Shown: piece by piece, positions 24,950-36,447 of the stretch
Numbering within the stretch: position 1 is the stretch's first letter
How the letters are laid out: every line of letters starts with the position of its first letter
NCBI RefSeq assembly: GCF_019399895.1
Contig: NC_091885.1
Location: 124,001 to 188,000 of the forward strand
DNA length: 64,000 bases
Source of the DNA: Cardiocondyla obscurior
Taxonomy: Eukaryota > Arthropoda > Insecta > Hymenoptera > Formicidae
Reading direction: 5' to 3'
Made by a program: the position numbers and the translations under genes
Notes under the pieces: model-generated
What the model was told of the DNA's origin: nothing
The model's database searches: none
Seen by the model: only the letters and a program-made list of their open reading frames with translations

Positions 24950-25560
24950 TTTTTATCTGCTCACTTTTTTCATTACATGTTTTCTTATGCTTTCTTACGT
25001 CTTTTCTTGTTCTCTTTCGGTCTTTTACGCTCTCTCTCGCATTTTCTCGAACTCTATTGCTTTATCACATTTTTTCACGCACTGTTTCATTTTCTCATTT
25101 ATAGTTAAGGTAATTTTTTAATTTTTATGAGAGACTTGACCAAGATCTGGATAAGTAAGTTATTAATTAAGCTTTTGTTTTCTCACATGCTCTCTTATGC
25201 TTTCATACGTATTTTCTAGTTCTCCTTCGTTCTTTTATGCTCTCTCTGGCATTTTCTCGATCTCTCTTGCTTTCTCACTTTCGTTTACGCATTGACTTAT
25301 TCTTTCACTTATAATTAAGGTATTTTTTTCTTTCTCTAGTTCTTTATTGTTCTTCTACGTTCTTTCACATTCTCTTTCGTTTTTTATGCTTGTTTCTACA
25401 ATTTCTTGCTGTCATTTGCTTACTTACGTACTCTCACGTATTGTCTTACACTCTAATGCTCTCTCTTGCTTTCTCACGTTAGTCATATACTCTATTTTTA
25501 TGATCCTGTTTTCATACGCATAGTTATATTTTTATGTTTTACACATGTTTTTTTAAGGAA
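24950..25560 (+). repeat. Degenerate pyrimidine-rich short-period repeat
   Basis: Loose repetition of words such as TTCTCACGC, CTTTCTTACG, TTCTCTTTCG and TCTCTCGCATTTTCTCG about every 10-15 bases, with strong C+T bias on this strand. The same texture returns at 29.6-30.46 kb and around 39.53-39.63 kb. No stable unit length and no coding. The gap 25560-25691 is AT-rich with nothing seen. Confidence 0.5.
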
Positions 25561-25691
25561 AATTACTCAATTTTTTTTTATAATTTAATGAAATTTATTT
25601 TTTGAGAACAAATTTTATAGGAACAAATTTTAAAATTTTACAATATTTTAAAGTATTTTATAAAATGACATTTTTTAAATTTAAATTAATT

Positions 25692-26169
25692 TTAATTATA
25701 AATTAAATTTATTGAGTGTTCTCCTCTTCCTCTTCTACTTATTCCTTGGCCTCTTCTTCCTCTTTCACCTCTTCCTCTTCCTTCTCTTCCTCTTCCACCT
25801 CTATAATAAGTATATTTATTTAATCCTCTTCCTCTATAATTCGAGTTTTTTTCTCTTCCTCGTCCTCTTTCATTATAAATATTTTTTTTGTTTGTTATTT
25901 TTCGACCCGCTCTTTGCCATCTTTTTGCTATAAAATAATATAAATATTGTTATTTACTTTATTGTTTTTTTTTTTTAGAATAATTTTGGAAACTTACGTT
26001 TATTTCCATTTTCTTCTTTGTCTTTTTCAGTTTTATCTTTTTCTTTATCTGTTTCTTCCGGTTTATCGTTGGATTCTTTTTGTTTATTTAAATGCGGATG
26101 TTCTATTACAACCTCTAAATTTTTTTCCTGAGGATTTTTTTCGAGAGTTGGTTTTTTTTCATGTTCCAT
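25692..26169 (-). CDS. RGG/GRG-box protein, two exons, ~135 aa
   Basis: Exon 1 26169-25998 encodes an ATG-initiated Lys/Glu-rich segment (MEHEKKPTLEKN ... EENGNK). A GTAAGT donor and TTTTATAG acceptor join it in phase to exon 2, 25927-25692. Exon 2 is rich in Arg-Gly: RGRGRE, YRGRGLNKYTYYRGGRGRE, GRGRGERGRRGQ, then a TAA stop. Such a tail is typical of RNA-binding RGG-box proteins that act in RNP assembly and are arginine-methylated. The acidic/basic N-terminus has no recognisable fold. Without splicing the RG-rich part lies in a different frame, so the open exon-2 frame and its biased content support the intron. It lies in an AT-rich region with no host gene neighbours. Family and origin are unknown. 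Confidence 0.55.
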
Positions 26170-26593
26170 TATTTTCTATAATTAAAATTAATTATTTATT
26201 TTGTTAAAACATTAATTTTGAAATTAGAATATTTGTTAGTTAACTTACTTTTTTTATAAATATGCCTTTATAATAAATTGACTTTAATTATATATGGAAT
26301 ATATTTTTTGAATGTTAAATTGTTTCTATGGAGATTAAATATATATATCGATTGTTAATTTTTTGACTTCACATTTTAACTATAGTTTATATGCAAAAAT
26401 TGTTTATATGGTAACGGTGCTGAATGTATTTTTTGTTCGATAATCGATTTCTTTTTAATATGAATTAGAATATTCAAGTACTATTTTTATCGGAAAGAAC
26501 ACTAGTTTGTAATTATATTATAAAGGTGCATATGAAAGATTTATTCTGTTTAACTTTCACTCAAATGAAGTACATAATATATTATTTTTATAT
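26170..26593. other. AT-rich DNA, nothing recognised
   Basis: No gene or repeat stands out between the RG-rich gene and the LTR at 26598. Confidence 0.5.
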
Positions 26594-26597
26594 TTAG

Positions 26598-29245
26598 TGT
26601 TACGTCCTGTAACTCCACATCTCCTTTTTCCGACACATGGTTGATAAAGTAGATAATGAAAAGTATACCAAATGTATTGGTATCAAAGGAGAGGGTTCTA
26701 AGTTTCCAGAAAAATAATTTTAACTGACAGAATATCCTGAATCACCAGATGTATAAAATAAAAGAAGGAACCTGAAACAATTGTACAACAGATGTGGAAT
26801 ATAAAAATCGAAACGAAAGGATTTGTCAAAATATTCATAAAACATTAATAGCTCGGAAAGATTTGGAATATCTTAAACTAACAATAAATGTCTGGCGGTA
26901 GACAAAGGAAATTCTGGAAGAAAAACAATTCAGTAAAATCAAATTTCGCCGTGGATCCTAGGGATTAGAAAAAAGGAGGCAAAACGCCTGTAATAATAAA
27001 AATGGGATACGCGGCCGGAAACTATAAAATTCAGGCAGCAATTGCACGCTGCCGATAAAAAAAGAGTTACCTAAGCATTTTCGAATCTGTTATCTGGAAG
27101 CTTGGAAGGGCTAAAACCATGTAGAGGGGAGCTCATAAACATTTTCTCCTGGACCAATAGATATCGGGAACTCCTCACCAAAAATTAGAAACTAAGGGCG
27201 AAAACTTAGAAAATTAAGAAAACTGAGAGAAGGGCGACCAATAATTACGAAGACGGAAAAGTGGAGGAATAAGCCTAATGAATAGAATTCAAATTTTGGA
27301 TAAGACTGAGAATCAGGCGCTGGTCCTCCCCTTTTCCGAGCTTATAAAACCGCGCGTTTCGACGGCGCTCGCTCTCGTTCTGCTTTAGAATCCCACGATA
27401 GTTTTTTGACAAGTGTTCTCTCAACTCAGTTGATCTTTGAGTTACCAATAAGTGTTCGTGTACTCCACCGAGGCCCGAAATAAAGAGAAGAACCGTCCAA
27501 GAAACTTCAAGACAGCAAGTAGTAAGTCTTATCATTTCTTATTTCCTCACCTTTCCCTTAAAACCAAAAACGGTTCCACTAAATAGTTTTTGCATTTTAT
27601 TTTGAATAAATATAACAAAATGAAAACCGGGGGAATGGTCAGGGTGCCGTTCATATCTAATAGTTTCGCCATCTCTCTCGAGTCCTCCCAGTTCTCCAGT
27701 AACTCGACCCACTTAGTGAGCTTCCTTTGGTCAGGGGTTGCGATATGCCGCCAGTAAATGGTGACTATCAAAACCTTGACTTGAGAAAGGCTCCATCCAG
27801 TTAGAGGAACTTTGAGAATCTCTGGGTTGACGACGGGAAGATCCGAAGGAAAGAATGAACGTGTTGCCCTCCCATTTACTCTCATTAATTCATTTATCAA
27901 CTTAATTATTTAAAAATAATGATTTTTAGTGGAATCTAAAAACCTCAGGAGCGTAAAGAAAAGTCGGGCTTGCCGTAACAGGCAGCTGCGAAACTTGAAG
28001 AACCTCTTGCAGAGCTTCTTCGTGCAGTATCTATTCGCGGCGGCGCCAGGGGAAATAAAAACCGACCCTCCCCGTAGAAGAGGAGAAAGGTCGTGGTCGC
28101 CTCAACCTCCAGCTCCCCCGAATTCGCCGGCTCCCGAAGAGGTTCCCCAGAACGCGAATATATCCAGGGAACCGGCCCATTTTTTGAGTCCGCCGCTCAT
28201 TAATGACCCCGCGAATCCGAGCCTGACTCGGAGCAGTTCCGCCCTACGACTCCTTTCTATTCTCCAGACATTCCTGTTCATTCTCCAGGAACTGCTCCTA
28301 GAGCATGCTCCTCTCCTATCCCGTCCCCGATACTTTATCCTGGGGAGGCAGAGGAGGTCGACTCCTTCGCTGAAGACGATACCATTTTCTGGCAAGAGTC
28401 TGAAGGCCCGGAGCTTTCCCCTTTCCCCGCCCCGAGTGTGAAGTTCCTCGGTGAGCAAGAGGAACCTAGAGTGATCGTAGATCCTCTCCTCGAGCTCCTC
28501 CGGAGGACTTGTTCTCCGTGGACGGATCCTGTCCCAGAAAGGGCCTTCACCATAGGCCCTGACTCCTTTGATCCTGAGGAGATCAGGAGAGAGGCCAGCA
28601 GGGCATCTCCTGACCAGAACATCCTCATTTTCTATCCCGGGGTGGAACACCCCTTTCTGGCTCCGATCAGGCTAATTGATCGAGTATTCCCGAGATCGTC
28701 GGCCAAGATCTCGGAGATTATTGAAATTGATCTCGACTAACGTTACGAAAGTTCATTGTAAATTATTATTATTATTTCCCGTGTAGTCTTAATCAAGAAA
28801 AAAAAATGTTCTTTCTATTTTTTTTTTTTTTAATTAGTTAGTAATTTCCTTTTTCTTATTATTATTATTTACTTATTTACATTTTAATATTTGCATCTGT
28901 TTATTAAAAATAAATGTTAAACTAAATGTTGCAAAATCAGAATTCTGCATTTTTTTTATGAACCTTTGAGATCCATTTGTTGCAAAATCACCTCCGGTTC
29001 TTTCCCTGGGAACAAGAAGTAAAATTCTTTCTTTCAAAAGAACAAAAATCGCGCTAACTCGAACCTTTTTGTCACTCAAATCTATTCCTAGCGCTTTATA
29101 CGCGTGGCGTTGTGCCGCACGCGTCACGCAAGAATTGGTAGTTGCGTCTCCTTCTCTCTATCCTTTACCTGCTCTCAAACCATTTCCTTAATCACCGAGA
29201 AGCGGTAATCCTTCTATTAGAAATATTTCCAAACCTGACGTAACA
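26598..29245 (+). mobile_element. 2.65-kb solo LTR-like element carrying its own ORF (copy A), TSD TTAG
   Basis: Begins TGTTACGTCCTG and ends CTGACGTAACA, with TTAG at 26594-26597 and 29246-29249. TG..CA ends and a 4-bp duplication fit a solo LTR of the gypsy class. It has a TATAAAA at about 27340, an intron and an ORF inside. The related copy at 45803-48527 has the same ends, order and promoter motif. No gag-pol accompanies either copy. Confidence 0.7.
27521..28740 (+). pseudogene. LTR-encoded Pro-rich protein, copy A (frameshifted)
   Basis: Transcription likely starts below TATAAAA in CTTATAAAACCGCG. Exon 1 ends at 27521 with A before GTAAGT; exon 2 begins TG at 27930 after TTTTTAG, so the start codon is formed by splicing. 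The product starts MESKNLRSVKKSRACRNR, a basic helix, then FFVQYLFAAAP and a Pro-rich linker. The frame shifts in the linker (before about 28440) and the conserved C-terminal domain continues in another frame from about 28438: DPLLELLRRTCSPWTDPVPE, then FYPGVEHPFLAPIRLIDRVF. Copy B at 46355-47637 is open throughout and similar at both ends. I do not recognise the family. Confidence 0.6.
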
Positions 29246-30463
29246 TTAGTTTATTTTATAAAAAATTATAATTTATTTATTATTGAATTAGTTAAATTTG
29301 TTTTTAACCTATTTAATTTCTGTGATAGTGTGGTTAAAGAAGAATAAACAACAGGCATTTGAAAAAAGCCAGAAGTTTTCATTGGTACAAAGTTGCAAGT
29401 AGTATGTGTTAAGAGTGAGAGGAATTTTTCTTTCATTAAAAAGGTTTGACAAAGAATTCTTAATTATGCTTTTTTACGTTAACGTTATTTCTTGTTCTTT
29501 CTTTATGAAATACACACTCATACACTTCTTCTTCTTTTTTATCGGTATAAACGCATATTCACCATTATACATCGTCTTTAACGTATTTGGTTTAACGCTC
29601 TAGTTCGGTTTAACGCTCTAGCTCCATACGTTCAATCTTGTTCTTTTTCAGACATAATGGAGAGAATGTGGAGAGAATATGGTTATTCATTTTCACAAAC
29701 TCACGCATTATCAAGCTTTTTTTTTCTCACAAGCTCTCTTATGCTTTCATACCTTCTTTCACACTTTTTTCAGAATTATTATGCTTTTTCTTTCATTTTC
29801 TCGTTAACATTGGCTATTTCACGTTTTCATACGCTTTCATATTTATTACTATTTTATGTTCTTCCACACATTGTTTAATTCTTTCATGTATAATCATGCT
29901 TTCTATAATTCTCTCATACTAATCATTTACATTATCTCACACACTATCAAGCTCAATTTTTCACAATAATGTTCTCATATGCTATCATACGTTTTTTTAT
30001 CTCTTTTTTTAAATCACGCTCTTTTCTGCATTTAATCGTTAAAATTGGTTTTTTCACGTTTTCTCACGCATTGTCTCATATCCTTATGCTTTCTTTTACT
30101 TTCTCATATTGAGACACATTGATATTTACTCTTTTCTGTTCTTTTTTGCTCTTTTCCGTTTTTGCACGCTCCTTTCTGTAATTTCTCGATTTTATTTACT
30201 ATTTTACGTTCTTTCTCGCATTGTCTAATGCTCTTACGTAAAATCATGCTTAAAATATTTGTCTCATGTTTTTTTATGTTGTCTTACGTTCTTTTTTTCT
30301 TTCTTTCATTCAAACATACTCATTCCTTCAATTTCACGTTTTCACTAGCTCTTTAACGTTCTTGCATGCGCAATCTAACATACTCTCATGTTCTTTCTTG
30401 CTCTCATATGTTCTCATACGCATTGTCTAACACACTCTTATGCTTTTTTTAGCATGCACATGC
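29246..30463 (+). repeat. Degenerate pyrimidine-rich repeat; inverted copy of its 5' part at 62.39-62.61 kb
   Basis: About 29308-29525 (GTGATAGTGTGGTTAAAGAA, CAGAAGTTTTCATTGGTAC) recurs in inverse at 62390-62610. From about 29640 it becomes the loose TTCTCACGC/CTTTCATACG repeat. No gene seen. Confidence 0.6.
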
Positions 30464-30467
30464 CTAG

Positions 30468-31650
30468 TGTCACGTCCTGATAAACGTAATTGTTTAGTCC
30501 GTTTTTGAGTCAATTCATTTAAGAACTTTACCCGGGACCGGACAAGGATTGCGAAATTATTTCTTTGCTTTTAATCGTCTGGACCGAAAAGATAAAGATT
30601 TCTGTAAGTCACAAAACGCGGATCAGTTTTAGGAATTATATTAAAATTCGGATAATTGATCTGGAAATCAATCAAAATTAATTTATATTTTGGTTTATTT
30701 AATTCAGTTATTTGATTTAATTTCTGGATTAAGGAGAAAGGATTTTGTTTTGTTTCAAGGGCTCTTTTGACCTGGTATCGGAGTCGTTTTATTTGAACTC
30801 GTTTACCGGCGCGTTTCTTCATTTAAAAACTTCAAAATCTAAATTCTTTGTTTAGCGGCGGCAGCAGAAAATCTTCGGAAATCTTTCTGCGCGCGCTCCA
30901 TAAAGAAGCGACCAAACCCAACGCGACACTCTTCGTCCGCGAGGTTCTACAGAAACACCTCCAAGGAATAAATAATAATCAATAGTATTTTAACTCAACT
31001 CCTTTCAATTTAAAATTCCGACACCAAAATCAAGTTAAATCAAAATAAAATATTAAATTAACAAATAACAATTTATTCAAATAAAATATTTACCTTAAAT
31101 TTCCAATTAAATTTTAAAAATCTCTCACAATCTTTCCAAAGATCCTCAACTCTCAATCTTTCAAAGTCTTAGCTCAACTTCCTTGGTCCTCTCGCTCAAT
31201 TACTCTTTAAACTCGATCGGAATCAAACAACTCTTTCTGACCATCAATCGCTTCGTTCACAATGCTTTATGATAACTCCGTACTCATTTACAACTGATTG
31301 GTTAATTAATTAACTGACTACCTGACTGATTAACTGCTCGCGCTTCTTCGCACGTTCTTTTATAGGATGTGGATCCCCTTGTCCCCGCTAAAGACTTGGT
31401 TCACCACTTCTTCAAAATCAAGGAGGAAGGGTATTTTAGATCAATAATTAAATATAGCTAATTAGTAACTGTTTTCCCCGTCGTTGTTCGATCGATAAAA
31501 TCAATAGTTCATATGGTTATCCCGGCTCGGTCCCACCCGGTGTCAGTCACTTATTGTTCTTTAAATAGAATTGGTTTTAAATTTCGTTGCATTCCAAAGT
31601 TTATTCCCACAGTTTATTATTTAAAATATTAAATTTGTCAGCACGTGACA
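30468..31650 (+). mobile_element. Solo LTR, 1.18 kb, TSD CTAG
   Basis: Begins TGTCACGTCCTGATAAACG and ends CAGCACGTGACA; CTAG flanks both sides (30464-30467 and 31651-31654). The terminal motif is close to that of the ORF-bearing LTRs (TGTTACGTCCTG). A short frame inside (83 codons, minus) has no known domain. It interrupts the pyrimidine-rich repeat. Confidence 0.85.
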
Positions 31651-31654
31651 CTAG

Positions 31655-33595
31655 TTATATATACTTCATTTCTCTCTTGGTTCCTTTCTTTTACTTTCTC
31701 GTACTTCATACCCTTACTCTTACAAATTCTTTCTTTTTCATTTTTTTTAAAATAAAGTTTAATTTTTTAATTTCTCATTTAGATTTCCCATATTTTCTCA
31801 AACTCATTTACAATCATTTGCTATTACACGCTTTTAATATGAAAATTACTATATTTTAAAAATCATAAGACTACATATTTCAACTATAGTTTATGCGTGA
31901 AATTTGTTTAAACGGTAACGATGTTGATTGTATTTTATTTTTGGAAATTGATTTATTCACAAAACAAAATTAATTCATGTTTATTATATTTTACGGAAAG
32001 AATACACTCTTAAGATAACTATTACTCAGACTTGTACTCGCATGAAATCTTATATTTTCAAATGCAATTTTTTCCAAAATATGGTCTACAATGTTAATGT
32101 TTGGTTACTTTCTTGTTTCTACTCGCTTTTTTAAAATTATTAACGATCACATGTTCTCTATTGCCAATTTTTGCAATAAATGGTATTCTTTCTCTCTCTT
32201 TATTTTTAACAAACGTAATCACTTGATCATTCTCTTATTTTAAAGAAACCTGTATGAACTTGGAACCCGTTTTTTGAAAAATTAATAAAATATAACGTGG
32301 TTAGATTGTACATGGTTTAAATTCGTTAATGTTACTTTTACATTCGTAGACTTCTAATTAATTATATTCTTATATTTATTCGTTAGTAAATTGTTTGTTT
32401 CTAAATAAACCATCCTGTTTAAAATTTGATCTACAGCTAAATTGATTTTAGCTTTTTATAAATTAAAAAAAACGTTTTTAAAAAAACTACGCAATTATTT
32501 GGGATTTTATAAAACAGTTAACGTGGAGTGGATGTAAAACGTTTATACCTGATTGAACTGTCATGTTTTATGTAAGTACCTCATTCGGTTAAATTTTTCC
32601 AAGTGTAAAATAATTTAATTTACAAAATTAAAAAAAAAATGTTTTTATTAAAGATTTCGTGAAACGGTTAACGGTATTAGGTACAGTATCATTTATTTCC
32701 GTTTGTAACTCGCAGATTTAATTATGTAACTTATTGGTTTGTAAATACCTACTTTAAAAAAATATACATAACGAAATTTAAAGAAATTTTTAGGTACTTA
32801 CGTAATACAAAGTGGTACAAACGTGTACTAACCGAATACAATCGAACGTTTTAAAATTATAATTATATTATTTAATTCTGGAACAAGATTAATACTGATT
32901 TTTAAATTATCTATTGATCTAACTTTATCCTTCATGTTCTTTCTAGATCGTTCAAGGTATTTAACGTTATCTTAGATTCAATCACGGGTAAGTTTTTATA
33001 ATTTAAATATCTTAGGATTTTTTTTTTTTATTTATTACGCTTTATTTTTTCTAATAAAAAATCATAAATTCGCTAATTCATCTTCATATACAGACTCACA
33101 CACGTTATTTTTTTCTAACAATAGATTTTTAATTCATGCTCTCTAGATCATTCTTACTCTATCATTTTCACGCTTTCACGCTTTTTTAAAATTAAAATCT
33201 CTTTATCTTTTTCTCTAAATCATTCAATATCTTTTTCAAGGATTTTTTAAAAAAAAGGAAAAAAAAAGGTTTAATTAATTTTTTATTTTATTTTATTTTT
33301 TATTTATTTAATTTTATTTATTTAATTTAATTAAAGTTTAATTAATTTATTCATGGCGATAACCTTATTTGGGAATTAAAATTTTTAAGTAGCAAGGCTT
33401 TTAAAAAAAAAAAAAAAAATTAAAAATAACAGTAGTGGGGCTATTTATTAAAGTTTACTTTGATTTAAATTATAAAATTTAAAGCACAAAATTATAATTA
33501 AATAACGATATAAATTATTAGTTATCTAAATCTCTAAAAACTTTGCTTTTTTTGTTGCTTTGCGCTATTTTTACCAAAAAAAAAACGGAAAAAGT
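31655..33595. other. AT-rich DNA, no genes seen
   Basis: Roughly 1.9 kb of AT-rich sequence with poly-A and poly-T runs and scattered TTCTTTCTC words. No coding frames, tRNA or clear repeat boundaries. Confidence 0.5.
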
Positions 33596-33599
33596 GAAA

Positions 33600-34165
33600 A
33601 TCAAATTATCAATAATCTAAGCGATAAGTTAATACGTTGCATTGCGCCATAACAATCAAGGAGTTGCATTGCGCTCTTTAGCAATTATTAAATAGGCTGC
33701 ATTGCGCCTTTACAAACAAAGAGCTGCTAAGCGCTCTTTATTTAAAAAAAAGGTATTTGAGAAGATCAAATACATTAAATTCAAATCGATTTGTAAATAG
33801 GCTGCATTGCGCTTTAACAATTAAAGAGCTACTTTGCGCTTTTTAGCGATTAGTAAATAGGCTGCATTGCGCCTTTACAAACAAAGAGCTGCTAAGCGCT
33901 CTTTATTAAAAAAAAGGTATTTGAAGAGATCAAATACATTAAATTCTAATCGATTTGTAAATAGGCTGCATTACGCCTTAACAATTAAAGAGCTGCTTTG
34001 CGCTCTTTTGCGATTAGTAAATAGGCTGCATTGCGCCTAAACATCAAATAGCTGCTTTGCGCTGTTTTTTAAAAAAAAGATTGGATTTTGAGAAAATCAA
34101 ATCCAATAAATTTAAAGTTATTTGAAAAAAGGCTGCATTGCGCTATAACAATCAAAAAGTTTATT
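33600..34165 (+). repeat. Array of alternating small hairpins
   Basis: Three hairpin types recur. Type 1: AGGC-TGCATTGC-GCCT (about 33690, 33800, 33857, 33962, 34021). Type 2: AAAGAGC-TGCTAAGC-GCTCTTT and TGCTTTGC variants (about 33717, 33823, 33884, 33986). Type 3: GTATTTGA-loop-TCAAATAC (about 33752 and 33917), replaced at about 34080 by TTGGATTTTGA-loop-TCAAATCCAA. The order is type 1, type 2, with type 3 after alternate pairs. It ends about 80 bp before the first codon of the decayed Helitron-like genes. Confidence 0.7.
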
Positions 34166-34247
34166 ATTTTTAAGCTCCAAAACGCAACAAACATTTGCAA
34201 ATTAAAAAAAAAAATTACAAAAATAATTAATATATTTAAAAAAAAAC

Positions 34248-35351
34248 ATGAAAACAAATACAATTAAATATATTTTAAAAGAAAAAGAAAAAGAAGAAAT
34301 TGAAAAAAAAGAATGGTTGAGTGATGTACATATGGATCATTTTAACCATCTTTTGGAAATATATACTAACTATAAACCAGTTGAAACATGGCGGATACAA
34401 ATACCATCGACAATACCATCCATTTCGCCTTTACAAAAACACATTCAAATTTTACATAGTTTGCCTGGACATTGGGTTTGTAGTTATTATGATATTAAAA
34501 ATATATATATGTATATGATTCTTTGAACAGCAAAGAAATTCATTCAGATCACATGATAATGTTGTCTAAGTTATTCTTTTTTTTTTAAATTCGAGAGTAA
34601 TTCAATTAAATTTCCAAATGTTCAACATCAACAAAATGGAAATAATTGCGAAGTTTTTGCAATTGCTTTTGCAATAATAATAATGTAAAATATCAATCCA
34701 GAAAAAATAAAATATGATTGCAATTTGATGCGTCCGCATTTATTAAAAATTTTGTTATTAAATGTTATCGAACATTTTCCTCAAGATTTAAAGGAAGGTA
34801 AACCGCATAAGGTGTTGCCTTTAGCAGTAATTAAAATAAGAGAGAAAGAAGCAGCTCGTTTACGATTATATAGACTGTCTTTAAAAAAGGAAAGAAAACG
34901 TAGCAGTAATGATAAGAAACATCAAAATTTACTTGCAAAGAGGAGAAAAATTTATCAAGAAAATAAAGAAATAAATCGAGAAAAGAAACAGGTTTATTAT
35001 AGAAATAATAAAGATAAAATTTGTATAAAAAAGAAACGAGATTATTATGCAAATTCAACTTATATTTGTTCACAAAAAAAGAAATGGTGTTATAAAAATT
35101 TAGAAAATAATCGAGTCAAAAATCGGGAATATAAAAACAAAAATAAAAATTTAATCAAAAGAAGATATTTATATTATGAATCAAAAAGAACCAATTCGAC
35201 TTACTCTAATAAAAAACAAGAAATTGTTAAAAATATTACTAAGAAATATGAGAGCTTTTGGTGCAGAAGTTCATTACTTTTTCGAAAAAATTTCATTGAA
35301 AAAAATATTTACAACAATTTGAAAATTAAAGTTAAGCTGCAAAAAAATTAG
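34248..35351 (+). pseudogene. Helitron-type ORF part 1: Ulp1-like cysteine protease + Lys/Tyr-rich repeats (broken)
   Basis: The first frame begins MKTNTIKYILKEK and reaches WLSDVHMDHFNHLLEIY and GHWVCSYYD, with the protease His. A TA-rich slip near 34505 shifts the frame; the next segment holds NNCEVFAIAFA with the catalytic Cys, then an in-frame TAA near 34684. From 34725 the frame is open again (CNLMRPHLLKILLL), followed by Lys/Arg/Tyr-rich repeats such as KKQVYYRNNKDKICIKKKRD. Ulp1-like proteases and such YY..N..KI repeats are common in insect Helitron-like proteins. At least two lesions, so a pseudogene. Confidence 0.65.
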
Positions 35352-35369
35352 AAACTGAAAGAATTGTTC

Positions 35370-36447
35370 GAAGAGGTTTAAATATAAGAAATAGTTATAT
35401 TAAAAATATATTTAAAATTTTAACTATATTAAAAAAGAATGCAGAAATTTCTTTAACCTTGGAAAAAGAATGTATCACGCCTAAAGATAAATTAAGTGCG
35501 TTATGTGGTATTTCAAAACATATAGCTTCAAAAGAAAATTATTTTTATGAATCATCATATTGAGAAATAACTACGTCAAAAATTTTAGAAATGAATTATA
35601 AGGGTCAAGTTAAAAATGTTTTACCATTAAATAAGGATAAAAAACCTTTAACATGGAATTGTACAAGTATGTGTAAAGTGGATAATTTATTTACAATAGA
35701 ACGCTTTATTGAACTTTTGGAAGAATTAAAAAAAGGTACTTTAAAGAAGTTACCAAAATTATTAAAAAAAATACATACATGTACAGTAAAAAAATTAAAT
35801 AATAAGAAGGGTCACCCTCAAAGTTGTTATAATGAAACATCTTTATGTAAAGCGATGATGCTATCAATAGAATTATTGGTTCCCTATTATCCTAAAATTA
35901 AAAATTTTTAATGTAAAATTTATAAAATGACAAGATTTTATCGTCAGTTAAATTATTTAGAAAAGGTTTTATTTAAGGCAGATTTACAAGCAATAAATGA
36001 AATTATAGCATCCTTTATGTGTTTAGAAAACATTTCCAAAAAAATATCAGATAAAAAATTAATGAGCGAAGAAGATATTTTATCAAAATATAAAAGTGCA
36101 TTTTTGGCATTATTAAAACGAAGTATGGACACGCCACGGCATATTTGTTTATCTTGTGAAAGATTATGTTTTTTAAGAAATGTAATTAACTTAAATAAAA
36201 TAAAATTACAAATTAAAAATAAAGTTTAGATAGATTTTTTAACATAGGTAAAAAACTAAAAAAACAATAATAAAAACATTTGTAATTATTGTGTTCGAAA
36301 ATTTAAAAGCGGAATTTTACCTGCATTTTGTGTATTAAATAATCTAATTGTTGAAAATTTGCCGAATGAAATATTTACATTAAATTCATATGAAAAAATA
36401 CTAATACAACAAGCAAAAGCGTTTGAAACAGTTGTAAAAATGAGTAC
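35370..36447 (+). pseudogene. Helitron-like ORF part 2: Cys-rich region before the Rep/helicase (truncated)
   Basis: Fragments in successive frames read ALCGISKHIASKENYFYESS (about 35490), LTWNCTSMCK (about 35650), MDTPRHICLSCERLC (about 36125), then ICNYCVRKF and LNSYEKILIQQAKAFETVV up to 36440. The last block is the conserved segment preceding the Helitron-helicase-like Rep domain in arthropod Helitron proteins. The coding sequence stops where the LTR TGTAAGAGTTAGG begins at 36448, so Rep and helicase are missing. Several stops and shifts are present. Confidence 0.6.

Noticed and set aside
33600..34165. CRISPR-like array
   Set aside because: Repeats are short hairpins of three types with similar, not unique, spacers, in insect-like AT-rich DNA; no cas genes.
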